From: an uncultured Alphaproteobacteria bacterium
Lineage (GTDB): Bacteria; Pseudomonadota; Alphaproteobacteria; Rhodobacterales; Rhodobacteraceae
Reading direction: 5' to 3'
Length of the DNA stretch: 14,777 nucleotides
Assembly (NCBI GenBank): GCA_929200295.1
Contig: CAKMZE010000050.1
Location: forward strand, 1-14,777
In this document: piece after piece, positions 1-6,336 of the stretch
How the letters are laid out: each line of letters starts with the position of its first letter
How positions within the stretch are numbered: position 1 is the first letter of the stretch
Made by a program: the position numbers and the translations under genes
Notes under the pieces: generated by a model
What the model saw: only the letters and a program-made list of their open reading frames with translations
What the model was told of the DNA's origin: nothing
Database searches by the model: none

Positions 1-242
1 AAAGCTTTTTTGATAACTCGTAGCCCAAAATAACGCATCTTAACGATCCTCTCGGATCAAACTTGAGATGTCGCACAAGATTTGTCGTTGCAAGATTAGA
101 CAAAGGTTGGCGTAAATGCGACACTTGCTGCTGCGCTATAGGTGGTCCTGTAAGTTTACGAAAACTGTAGGCCGGCTGGAGATAACACACAAGGAAGAGC
201 AATTTGCAATTTATAGAGGTTGAACACTATAAGAACGCCCCT
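1..242. other. Non-coding stretch downstream of yidD
   Basis: I see no credible gene here on either strand. It holds a short hairpin, GATCC-TCTC-GGATC at 45-58, and a weak 6-base inverted repeat TAAGAA (230-235) / TTCTTA (247-252) that straddles the yidD stop; the latter has no T-run and is a poor terminator candidate. The membrane insertase gene yidC, which often follows yidD, is not present in these bases. Confidence 0.5.
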
Positions 243-467
243 CTAATTCTTAGGCACGTCATCGATACCGCTTCCGCCCCATGGATGGCAGCGCAAAATC
301 CGTCTGACCATCAGATACCCCCCCTTTAACCCGCCGTGCATAGCAAGTGCTTCGAGCGCATAAGCCGAACAGGTTGGGTGATAGCGGCAGTTGTGCCCCA
401 CCCATGGTGAAAAGATCAGGCGATATGCGCGCACGGGCAATGCAAATAGATGCGCCAAGGGGGTCAT
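243..467 (-). CDS. yidD: Membrane protein insertion efficiency factor YidD
   Basis: A 74-residue YidD-family protein, thought to associate with the inner membrane and assist YidC-dependent insertion of membrane proteins. The family core is visible: RLIFSPWVGHNCRYHPTCSAY (about residues 16-36), with an amphipathic N-terminal helix before it and the RRILRCHPWGGSGID block near residues 55-69. The family cysteines lie at 27, 33 and 60. Length is normal for the family. The ATG (465-467) overlaps the rnpA stop as ATGA, so translation is probably coupled to rnpA. No yidC follows within the window. Confidence 0.93.
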   Translation of the reverse strand: MTPLAHLFALPVRAYRLIFSPWVGHNCRYHPTCSAYALEALAMHGGLKGGYLMVRRILRCHPWGGSGIDDVPKN

Positions 468-877
468 ATATGCACCTTGGACAAGGCGCGCTGCAAATCT
501 GCAATTAGCTGGGGAAACGGTATCTGGGCCGTGGTTTCTTTGCGACCGACCAACACGTAATCCCAGCCATCGCGACCGTATTGCGGTAAAACGATCTGCG
601 CTATAGCGCGTAAGCGCCGCTTTGCGCGGTTACGCGCCACCGCATTGCCAACCTTTTTAGAGCATGTGAACCCCACGCGCGGGCCTGCCTCGGCTTCTGC
701 CGCCCCACGTTGACGAGCTTGGAGATGGATGCCCGGGGTCGCATGTCTGCGCCCGTGGCTCGCACGCACAAAATCGGCGCGTTTTTTTAAAACAGTAAAC
801 GGCAGACAAACGGAAACCGCCGGAGACCCATGTGTGATCAGATCGACATCTTTCACAGGGATCACCGGCGGTTTCAA
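464..877 (-). CDS. rnpA: Ribonuclease P protein component
   Basis: Protein subunit of RNase P; it binds the catalytic RNA and pre-tRNA leader during 5' maturation of tRNA. The conserved N-terminal element LKKRADFVRA lies at about residues 30-39 and the RNR signature GNAVARNRAKRRLR at 77-90, followed by the usual YVLVGR strand. It sits 32 bases after rpmH, the classic pairing. The start is uncertain: no ATG precedes the conserved core, so translation must begin at TTG (875-877, giving 137 aa) or at one of the in-frame GTG codons shortly after (for example 863-865 or 854-856). The N-terminal 25 or so residues are not conserved, so all are compatible with function. Confidence 0.93.
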   Translation of the reverse strand: MKPPVIPVKDVDLITHGSPAVSVCLPFTVLKKRADFVRASHGRRHATPGIHLQARQRGAAEAEAGPRVGFTCSKKVGNAVARNRAKRRLRAIAQIVLPQYGRDGWDYVLVGRKETTAQIPFPQLIADLQRALSKVHI

Positions 878-909
878 AACCTACACCAGTCTGAATGCGT
901 ATCTGGCGC

Positions 910-1044
910 TTACGCGCTCAGCTTCGCGCGGCCTTTTGCGCGGCGGTTATTCAGAATACGACGGCCTGCTTTTGTGGCCATACGCGCACGGAAACCGTGA
1001 CGGTTCTTACGGACGCGGTTAGAAGGTTGGAACGTACGCTTCAT
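910..1044 (-). CDS. rpmH: 50S ribosomal protein L34
   Basis: A 44-residue, very basic protein beginning MKRTFQPSNRVRKNRHGF and ending GRAKLSA, an unmistakable L34 of the large ribosomal subunit. A strong ribosome binding site GGAGGA lies 6 bases before the ATG (1042-1044). It is the first gene of the rpmH-rnpA-yidD unit and has a clear upstream promoter. No part of it is unusual. Confidence 0.98.
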   Translation of the reverse strand: MKRTFQPSNRVRKNRHGFRARMATKAGRRILNNRRAKGRAKLSA

Positions 1045-1111
1045 CGCGTGTCCTCCGGGTTCATGGGCCAAACCTGTAAAAGATTCGAAGCCTGCTACAT
1101 TTCAGGCCTGA

Positions 1112-1140
1112 CCTTTAGTGAGGCGCGCGCAGGCTGTCAA
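1112..1140 (-). promoter_or_regulatory. Promoter of the rpmH operon
   Basis: Read on the minus strand, a perfect -35 TTGACA (1135-1140) is followed after exactly 17 bases by TAAAGG (1112-1117), a weak but tolerable -10. Transcription would begin about 60 bases upstream of the rpmH ATG. This is a housekeeping sigma-70-type promoter, as expected for a ribosomal protein gene. Confidence 0.6.
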
Positions 1141-1326
1141 CGCATCAGACAGGTCTTGCTTGCAACAATTCGCGCTTTTTCGCGGTCAAATGTTTCATTC
1201 GGGTCACGTGAGCCGCACAATTTCTGAAATATTTCTCCCATTTGATCAAGGGCACGTGAGGGGGCTATCGGTCTTGTGATGCACAGTCCATGTAATATGG
1301 AACGCAATTGCCCCGAAAGAGACCAC

Positions 1327-2064
1327 ATGACCAGCCCTGATCAATCCCCACAAAAGCAAAGCCAGCTCGCCCGTAGGCTTCCCCTGCTCATTATTATCAT
1401 CGTCGCAGTTTTGGGCGCGATTTTCTTACGCGATTACATTAGCTTTGAGGCTTTGGCCGAAAACCGCGAAACCCTGCTTGCGTTTCGCGACAGCAATTAC
1501 CTGCTCACGGTGCTGGGCTTTATCGCTGCATATATTGTGATTGTTGCCTTCTCTTTGCCAGGGGCGACGATCGCGACGCTCACGGGCGGGTTTCTATTTG
1601 CGACATTTCCTGGGTTTTTGTTCAACGTCACGGGGGCTACGATTGGTGCAACTGCGATCTTTCTCGCGGCACGCTGGGGGTTTGGCGAAAAGCTCGCCGC
1701 AAAGATCGAAGGGGCAGAAGGGATCACCAAAACCATCAAAGATGGGATTGATGAAAACCAATGGTCGATGCTGTTTTTGATACGCTTAATCCCGGCTGTT
1801 CCATTTTTTCTGGCCAATCTGATCCCCTCATTTCTTGAGGTCCCGTTGCATCGCTTTGTGATTTCAACATTTTTCGGCATCATCCCGGGTGCCGTTGTCT
1901 ATACATCTGTTGGTGCGGGGCTTGGCGCTGTATTCGCCAATGGCGAGACGCCAAATCTTGGGATTATCTTTGAGCCTGCAATTCTCGCGCCTATTCTGGG
2001 GCTCTGCGCCTTAGCTGCGCTTCCGATCATCATCAAAGCCATCCGTGGTAAGAAAGGCCTATAA
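1327..2064 (+). CDS. TVP38/TMEM64 family (VTT domain) membrane protein
   Basis: A 245-residue inner-membrane protein of the VTT/DedA-like superfamily (TVP38/TMEM64). A first membrane segment spans about residues 17-34, followed by the VTT core: a helix at 58-76, the glycine-rich LPGATIATLTGGFLF stretch (78-92), a helix rich in small residues near 100-116, and the family motif RLIPAVPFFLANLIP at 153-167; further helices follow to about 238. I chose ATG 1327 (GAAAGAG about 8 bases upstream) over an in-frame ATG at 1276, which lacks a ribosome binding site and would place a non-hydrophobic tail before the first helix. The next gene, a flavoprotein disulfide reductase, starts 3 bases later, so they are co-translated. 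The function of the family is not settled; the partner suggests membrane redox chemistry. Confidence 0.88.
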   Translation: MTSPDQSPQKQSQLARRLPLLIIIIVAVLGAIFLRDYISFEALAENRETLLAFRDSNYLLTVLGFIAAYIVIVAFSLPGATIATLTGGFLFATFPGFLFNVTGATIGATAIFLAARWGFGEKLAAKIEGAEGITKTIKDGIDENQWSMLFLIRLIPAVPFFLANLIPSFLEVPLHRFVISTFFGIIPGAVVYTSVGAGLGAVFANGETPNLGIIFEPAILAPILGLCALAALPIIIKAIRGKKGL

Positions 2065-2067
2065 CCC

Positions 2068-3486
2068 ATGAACCATATCAAAACAGATATATGCATTATC
2101 GGCGGTGGCTCTGGTGGGCTTTCGATTGCAGCAGGGGCCGTGCAAATGGGGGCCAAGGTCGTCTTGCTCGAGGGCCATAAAATGGGCGGCGATTGTTTAA
2201 ACTACGGCTGTGTCCCGTCCAAAGCGCTTATCGCATCGGCCAAACAGGCCTATGCTATGGGCCAAGGCGAGCCACTTGGCGTGGCAGCAGCCGAACCAGA
2301 TGTGGAATATGCCAAGGCCAAGGATCACGTGGCCGATGTCATCGCGACAATCGCCCCGGTAGATAGTGTCGAACGCTTCACAGGGCTTGGGGTCGAGGTG
2401 ATCGAAGAGTTCGGTCGGTTTATCTCAAAAACCGAAGTCCAAGCCGGCGATACGATCATTACCGCCCGCAGGTTTGTTGTTGCCACTGGCTCATCCCCTT
2501 TTGTACCGCCAATCGACGGGCTGGAGAGCGTGCCCTATTACACCAATGAAAATATCTTTGATCTGCGCGAGAAGCCCAAACATCTGATCATCATTGGTGG
2601 CGGGCCTATCGGGCTCGAAATGGCGCAAGCACATGTGCGGTTAGGATCAAAGGTTACTGTGATCGAAGGGGCCAAAGCCTTTGGCCGCGACGACCCCGAG
2701 ATGGCCGCGATTGTGCTCAATAAACTGCGCGCCGAGGGCGTGGAGATTATCGAAGAGGCGCAAGCCGAACGGATCAGCGGTACGAAAAAGAAGGTCACAG
2801 TGCACACCGAAAAAGGCGATTTCACTGGCAGCCATCTGTTGATGGCCGTAGGGCGCAAGGTTAATATCGACAAGCTGGACCTTGATGCCGGTGATATCGC
2901 TTACACTAGACGCGGCCTGACCGTGGGTGACGATCTACGCTCAACCACAAACAAACGTGTTTACGCGGCCGGCGACGTGGCGGGGGGGCTGCAATTCACC
3001 CATGTTGCAGGCTATCATGCTGGCGTACTGATCCGGTCAATGCTCTTTGGTTTGCCCTCAAAACAAAAGACAGATCATATCCCATGGGCTACATATACCG
3101 ACCCTGAGCTGGCACAAGTGGGCCTGACCGAGGCACAGGCCGAGGCCCGCCATGGCGCATCGCTTGAGGTTGTGCGCTTTGAATACCATCACAATGATCG
3201 TGCAATAGCAGAGCGTAAAACAACCGGATTAATCAAAGTTATGGTGGTGAAGGGACGCCCTGTTGGGGCCTCAATCGCGGGGCACCTCGCTGGCGAGCTG
3301 ATCGGCATGTGGGCGCTTGCCATCGCCAATAAGCTGAAGATGTCAGCCATCGCGAGCACAGTTTTACCCTATCCCACAATATCAGAGGTTAACAAACGCG
3401 CCGCAGGCGCTTACTTTAGCCCTAGGCTATTCGAAAGTGCGATGGTCAAACGGGTGGTTGGCTTTGTGCAACGCTGGCTACCTTAG
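2068..3486 (+). CDS. MerA/Lpd-like FAD-dependent NAD(P)-disulfide oxidoreductase
   Basis: A 472-residue class I pyridine nucleotide-disulfide oxidoreductase. Visible in order: FAD dinucleotide-binding motif IIGGGSGGLS (10-19); redox-active disulfide GGDCLNYGCVPSK (C43, C48); FAD motif ATGSSPFVPP near residues 140-150; NAD(P)-binding IIIGGGPIGLEMA near 175-187; second FAD motif VYAAGDVAGG near 298-308; and the dimerisation domain from about 345. The active-site His-Glu pair of dihydrolipoamide dehydrogenase (HPxxSE) is replaced by YPTISE (Y435, E440), as in mercuric reductases and related uncharacterised enzymes, so it is unlikely to be a lipoamide dehydrogenase. It also lacks the N-terminal metal-binding domain and the C-terminal Cys-Cys tail of mercuric reductase. 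The substrate is therefore unknown. It is tightly linked to the VTT gene upstream, a pairing I recall from other bacteria, sometimes as a fusion. Confidence 0.88.
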   Translation: MNHIKTDICIIGGGSGGLSIAAGAVQMGAKVVLLEGHKMGGDCLNYGCVPSKALIASAKQAYAMGQGEPLGVAAAEPDVEYAKAKDHVADVIATIAPVDSVERFTGLGVEVIEEFGRFISKTEVQAGDTIITARRFVVATGSSPFVPPIDGLESVPYYTNENIFDLREKPKHLIIIGGGPIGLEMAQAHVRLGSKVTVIEGAKAFGRDDPEMAAIVLNKLRAEGVEIIEEAQAERISGTKKKVTVHTEKGDFTGSHLLMAVGRKVNIDKLDLDAGDIAYTRRGLTVGDDLRSTTNKRVYAAGDVAGGLQFTHVAGYHAGVLIRSMLFGLPSKQKTDHIPWATYTDPELAQVGLTEAQAEARHGASLEVVRFEYHHNDRAIAERKTTGLIKVMVVKGRPVGASIAGHLAGELIGMWALAIANKLKMSAIASTVLPYPTISEVNKRAAGAYFSPRLFESAMVKRVVGFVQRWLP

Positions 3487-3513
3487 GTAATGTGTAAGGT
3501 ATAAGGTAAGTAG

Positions 3514-4941
3514 ATGATCAACTCACTCTCAGGACGTTTTCTGATCCTGACGATCGTCTTTGTGATGCTTGCTGAGGTTCTGATCTTTGTGCCATCTGTC
3601 GCGCGATTTCGCGAGGATTATCTGCTCGCGCGTCTTGAACGCGCACAGATCGCCTCGCTCGCGGTTGAGGCCGATGATATGCTCTCGCCAGAACTCAAGG
3701 CCGAGCTATTGCGCAATGCGGATGTGCTCAACGTCGTGCTCAGGCGGGATCAAGCACGGCAATTGGCGCTTTCCTCGCCGATCCCGCGGCCTATTCATGC
3801 AAGCTATGATATGCGCGCACCCACAGGGCTGATGCTTATCCGCGACGCTCTCGCCACCATGACAGATCCCGAGGATCGGATCATCCGGGTTTTGGGAAAC
3901 CCAGTGCAGGGCGGCGGTCTCTTGATTGAGGTCACAATGGAGCAAAGGCCATTGCGCGCCGCGATGATCGACTACGGATTAAATGTTCTCGCCTTATCGG
4001 CTGTGATCTCTGCGATTACAGCCAGCCTTTTATTTTTCGCCGCGCGCGTGCTGCTCGTGCGGCCAATGTCACGCTTTATTCACAGCATCCAAACCTATGC
4101 AGCCGCACCAGAGGATGCCCGGCGGATCATCGCCCCAACCGCACGCATGACAGAGCTGCGCCATGCAGAGGATGCTTTGCAGTCCATGCAAACAGAGCTC
4201 ACTGGCGCGCTTAAACAAAAAGACCGCCTCGCCCAGCTTGGTGGGGCCGTCGCAAAAGTGAGCCATGATCTACGCAATATCCTGACCTCTGCGCAGCTTT
4301 TCACAGATCGGATCGAAAGCTCGGATGATCCGCTGGTTAAACGTATGGCGCCAAAGCTCGTGGGCTCGATCACCCGCGCGGTTAATCTATGTGAAACAAC
4401 ACTTGCCTTTGGCCGCGTAGATGAGCCACAGCCCAGCCTCTCACGGGTCAGTCTCACCAGTATAATCGCTGAGGTTTTTGAGGGTGAGCGCCTCGCCGTT
4501 GCAGATAAGAGCATCACATTTATCAACGCAGCCCCCGCCTCAATGATGATCCGCGCCGATAGCGAACAGCTCTTTCGCGTGCTGTCAAACCTTGTGCGCA
4601 ACGCGCGCCAGGCGATTACGGCAACCAAGCAAGACGGCACGATTACAATCAACGCCACCGAAAACGACGAGGCATGGGTAATTGATGTGACCGACACAGG
4701 GCCCGGCCTGCCGCGCAAAGCGCAAGAGCATTTGTTTCAACCGTTTCAAGGCGGCGTGCGTAAAGGCGGCTCAGGCTTGGGGCTTGTTATTGCGGCCGAA
4801 CTTGCCCGTGGCCATGGTGGCCGCTTGGATCTGACGCAAACCTCTGATCAAGGCACTCATTTTACCCTGTCTTTACCCAAAGCCGACCTTATCCTTTCAG
4901 ATAATCCTCTTTCCGAAATGGTCGATCCCAAAAACACGTGA
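3514..4941 (+). CDS. Membrane sensor histidine kinase
   Basis: A 475-residue two-component sensor kinase. It has two membrane segments (about residues 8-28 and 155-182) enclosing a periplasmic sensor region of roughly 125 residues without a recognised domain. A cytoplasmic linker (about 183-235, HAMP position but not clearly HAMP) leads to the phosphoacceptor box KVSHDLRNILTSA with H251. The ATP-binding domain shows the N box SNLVRNARQAI (N363), the G1 box DTGPGLP (394-400), the F box region HLFQPFQ and the G2 box GGSGLGL (418-424). All catalytic elements look intact. No response regulator is adjacent, so it is an orphan kinase in this window. AAGG lies about 9 bases before the ATG. The gap of 27 bases after the flavoprotein gene makes co-transcription likely. 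Confidence 0.92.
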   Translation: MINSLSGRFLILTIVFVMLAEVLIFVPSVARFREDYLLARLERAQIASLAVEADDMLSPELKAELLRNADVLNVVLRRDQARQLALSSPIPRPIHASYDMRAPTGLMLIRDALATMTDPEDRIIRVLGNPVQGGGLLIEVTMEQRPLRAAMIDYGLNVLALSAVISAITASLLFFAARVLLVRPMSRFIHSIQTYAAAPEDARRIIAPTARMTELRHAEDALQSMQTELTGALKQKDRLAQLGGAVAKVSHDLRNILTSAQLFTDRIESSDDPLVKRMAPKLVGSITRAVNLCETTLAFGRVDEPQPSLSRVSLTSIIAEVFEGERLAVADKSITFINAAPASMMIRADSEQLFRVLSNLVRNARQAITATKQDGTITINATENDEAWVIDVTDTGPGLPRKAQEHLFQPFQGGVRKGGSGLGLVIAAELARGHGGRLDLTQTSDQGTHFTLSLPKADLILSDNPLSEMVDPKNT

Positions 4942-4989
4942 GTTTGCGCTTGCATCATCCGAACTCTCCGTCTAGATCAGCACTCACGC

Positions 4990-5066
4990 GGATTGGTAGC
5001 TCAGCTGGATAGAGTACTTGACTACGAATCAAGGGGTCGGGGGTTCGAATCCTCCCCAGTCCGCCA
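4990..5066 (+). tRNA. tRNA-Arg (anticodon ACG)
   Basis: A 77-base tRNA folds by eye into a full cloverleaf: acceptor strands GGATTGG / CCAGTCC, D arm GCTC...GAGT, anticodon stem CTTGA / TCAAG with loop CTACGAA, and T arm GGGGG-TTCGAAT-CCTCC. The discriminator is G and the CCA end (5064-5066) is encoded. The anticodon ACG (5024-5026) reads arginine CGN codons after conversion of A34 to inosine. It is followed by mobile-element debris, consistent with use as an integration site. Confidence 0.97.
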
Positions 5067-5127
5067 TTCCCATTTTGACAAGACGGAACTCCGACTCTAA
5101 GGCTTTGTTTTTATTGATTGCATGATG

Positions 5128-5180
5128 ATCCCTGCGGATCGGGTGATTCCCGATCTTGGTACAAATCTTGGTACAGGGAT
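5128..5180 (+). repeat. Nested inverted repeats downstream of the tRNA, possible terminator
   Basis: An outer perfect 7-base inverted repeat ATCCCTG (5128-5134) / CAGGGAT (5174-5180) encloses an inner hairpin GATCGGG-TGATT-CCCGATC (5137-5155). The outer repeat is followed by TTTT, so the structure could end the tRNA transcript. Between the inner hairpin and the closing strand sits a tandem direct repeat of ATCTTGGTACA (5153-5163 and 5165-5175). The arrangement is compatible with a terminator or with the scar of a mobile element. Confidence 0.5.
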
Positions 5181-5207
5181 TTTGAGCAATGTGGGGACAT
5201 CACCTCA

Positions 5208-5342
5208 AACAACGCGGCAAACCGCATGCGCAAGGTCCACACCAACCGGTACCAGAAACAAGGTCCGAGTCATCACCTCCAGATGGATGTGAAGCTCCTG
5301 ACATTCATTGGTAAAAAGGGCGAAAAGATCCGCCGTTTTCAA
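5208..5342 (+). pseudogene. IS481-type transposase fragment
   Basis: About 45 codons encode a stretch ending HHLQMDVKLLTFIGKKGEK plus IRRFQ, which I recognise as the beginning of the DDE integrase core of IS481-family transposases (family form roughly GHHIQVDVKFLTF...GEKIRRFQYTAIDD). The Asp of MDVK corresponds to the first catalytic aspartate. The rest of the core, including the other acidic residues, is missing: the frame continues as PML and stops at 5352-5354. The N-terminal DNA-binding half is also absent; the upstream part of the open frame is tRNA-proximal sequence. It is a remnant that cannot transpose. Confidence 0.75.
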
Positions 5343-5351
5343 CCGATGCTG

Positions 5352-5396
5352 TAACTTGATCAATGCTCGTTCCCATGTCAGGTGATTATCAAGTTA
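5352..5396 (+). repeat. 9-base inverted repeat before the oxidase-like gene
   Basis: TAACTTGAT (5352-5360) and ATCAAGTTA (5388-5396) are perfect reverse complements 27 bases apart. The left arm begins at the stop codon of the transposase remnant; the right arm runs into the AGGGG ribosome binding site of the next gene. It could be an operator, an mRNA hairpin masking translation starts, or an element boundary. Confidence 0.5.
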
Positions 5397-5401
5397 GGGG
5401 A

Positions 5402-5941
5402 ATGATTGTGATCTACTCATTTACGTTTCTATTTGGTGTGATCTTTGGTCCGCTCTTGGCACATCTTCGCGGTTGGACGCCCGCTACAATATTCTTTGCC
5501 GCTGCCGCCGTCTACGGAGTTTTTGGCGTCACCAGTCTTGTAAAAAGCCAAATCGTCTTGAGCCAAATTCCACAAAAAGAGCATGTATTTCACGACGCCT
5601 ATTACATTGTAAGCCATGGCAACTACATCGTGAGCATTGGCATCATGATGGCTGTTTTCGGAGGGGTAACATGGGTGCAAACATTGTATGGTGCGATGAA
5701 ATACCCGAACCAGACAAAAATTCTTTTCTGGGTTTTCCATATCGCAGGAATGGGCACCAACTTATCTCAAGGCTCGCTCAGCTTTCTTTTGACAAAACCA
5801 CGCAGATATATCGACTATACTGCATTTGCTGAAACTTACCTTTTCATCAACACGTGGTCAGCAGTTATATCACAAGCAGCACTTATGAGCCTTCTTGGGC
5901 TATTACTGTGGTCGATCATGGCAAAATGGTTGGGCAGATGA
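5402..5941 (+). CDS. Truncated cytochrome c oxidase subunit I-like membrane protein
   Basis: A predicted five-helix membrane protein (179 aa from ATG 5402). Its sequence follows helices VIII-XII of heme-copper oxidase subunit I: HDAYYIVSHGNYIVSIG matches the family HDTYYVVAHFHYVLSMG, and KPRRYIDY matches MPRRYxDY. The Mg-site His-Asp and the heme a3 ligand position are kept (H64, D65 and H72 from this start), but the heme a ligand is Asn (N74). Helices I-VII, with all copper B ligands, are absent, so it cannot be an oxidase by itself. Start is uncertain: AGGGG at 5396-5400 fits GTG 5408 best by spacing; ATG 5363 and 5375 are also in frame but lack a ribosome binding site. The frame upstream is closed by TGA at 5357. 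It could be a decayed fragment or a repurposed membrane protein. The open frame is unbroken over five helices. Confidence 0.75.
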   Translation: MIVIYSFTFLFGVIFGPLLAHLRGWTPATIFFAAAAVYGVFGVTSLVKSQIVLSQIPQKEHVFHDAYYIVSHGNYIVSIGIMMAVFGGVTWVQTLYGAMKYPNQTKILFWVFHIAGMGTNLSQGSLSFLLTKPRRYIDYTAFAETYLFINTWSAVISQAALMSLLGLLLWSIMAKWLGR

Positions 5942-6336
5942 TCTTATACAGCTCAGTTCCGCTTACACCTAGATAAGCAGGGTCATAACAGACAACTTAC
6001 CAAGCAGGTCTGCATGACCTTTCACGCGGGCGAATGGGTGCATCAGCTGCCACAATCTTCTGTGTCATTTTTTGTGAAAAGTTCGCCAAGTGATGAAAAA
6101 ATGTGCGAATCAAATACACATCGGCGCGATACAAAAAACAAAAATACAACCACAGGTTATCGCTCCGGTTGTCAAAAACGGCCCCACTTAATGCCCTAAA
6201 CCTATATAAAAGTGCCAATTTACACCATTTTTCCCAGTTATCTACTATGGCGTGCTGAATAAAATCGGATAGAGTGATTGTGTGCGAGAGGGACACTCGC
6301 AGTGTGATGTAAAAAATGCCCTTGGGAGGCCGTAAT
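5942..6336. other. AT-rich non-coding region upstream of ihfB
   Basis: About 395 bases with no convincing gene; open frames on both strands here have no recognisable protein. It contains several A- and T-tracts (around 6066-6145), a TATATAAAAG segment near 6202 that might be a -10 region, and a hairpin close to the ihfB ribosome binding site. No perfect IHF consensus site was found by eye. It presumably carries the ihfB promoter. The rpsA gene that I would expect just upstream of ihfB in this family is not here. Confidence 0.5.
6283..6301 (+). promoter_or_regulatory. Hairpin in the ihfB leader
   Basis: TGCGAG (6283-6288), a 7-base loop AGGGACA, then CTCGCA (6296-6301): a perfect 6-base stem about 35 bases before the ihfB start. 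No T-run follows, so it is not a terminator. It could influence mRNA stability or translation of ihfB. Confidence 0.35.

Noticed and set aside
910..1326. A chromosomal origin next to rpmH-rnpA
   Set aside because: No DnaA boxes (TTATCCACA type) cluster here and dnaA is not beside rpmH.
2068..3486. Naming the flavoprotein mercuric reductase or dihydrolipoamide dehydrogenase
   Set aside because: It lacks the metal-binding domain and Cys-Cys tail of the first and the catalytic His of the second.
4095..4718. Long minus-strand open frame inside the histidine kinase gene
   Set aside because: It is a codon-bias shadow of the kinase; the kinase shows all catalytic motifs and the antisense protein shows none.
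5118..5207. The upstream part of the open frame leading into the transposase fragment, as an intact small gene
   Set aside because: Its first 30 codons are tRNA-proximal sequence containing the nested repeats, with no ribosome binding site; only the part from about 5208 resembles a transposase.
5067..6336. A second copy of the tRNA 3' end marking the far side of an integrated island
   Set aside because: I searched by eye for the T-arm and acceptor sequence (GAATCCTCC, CCAGTCCGCC) downstream and found none in the window.
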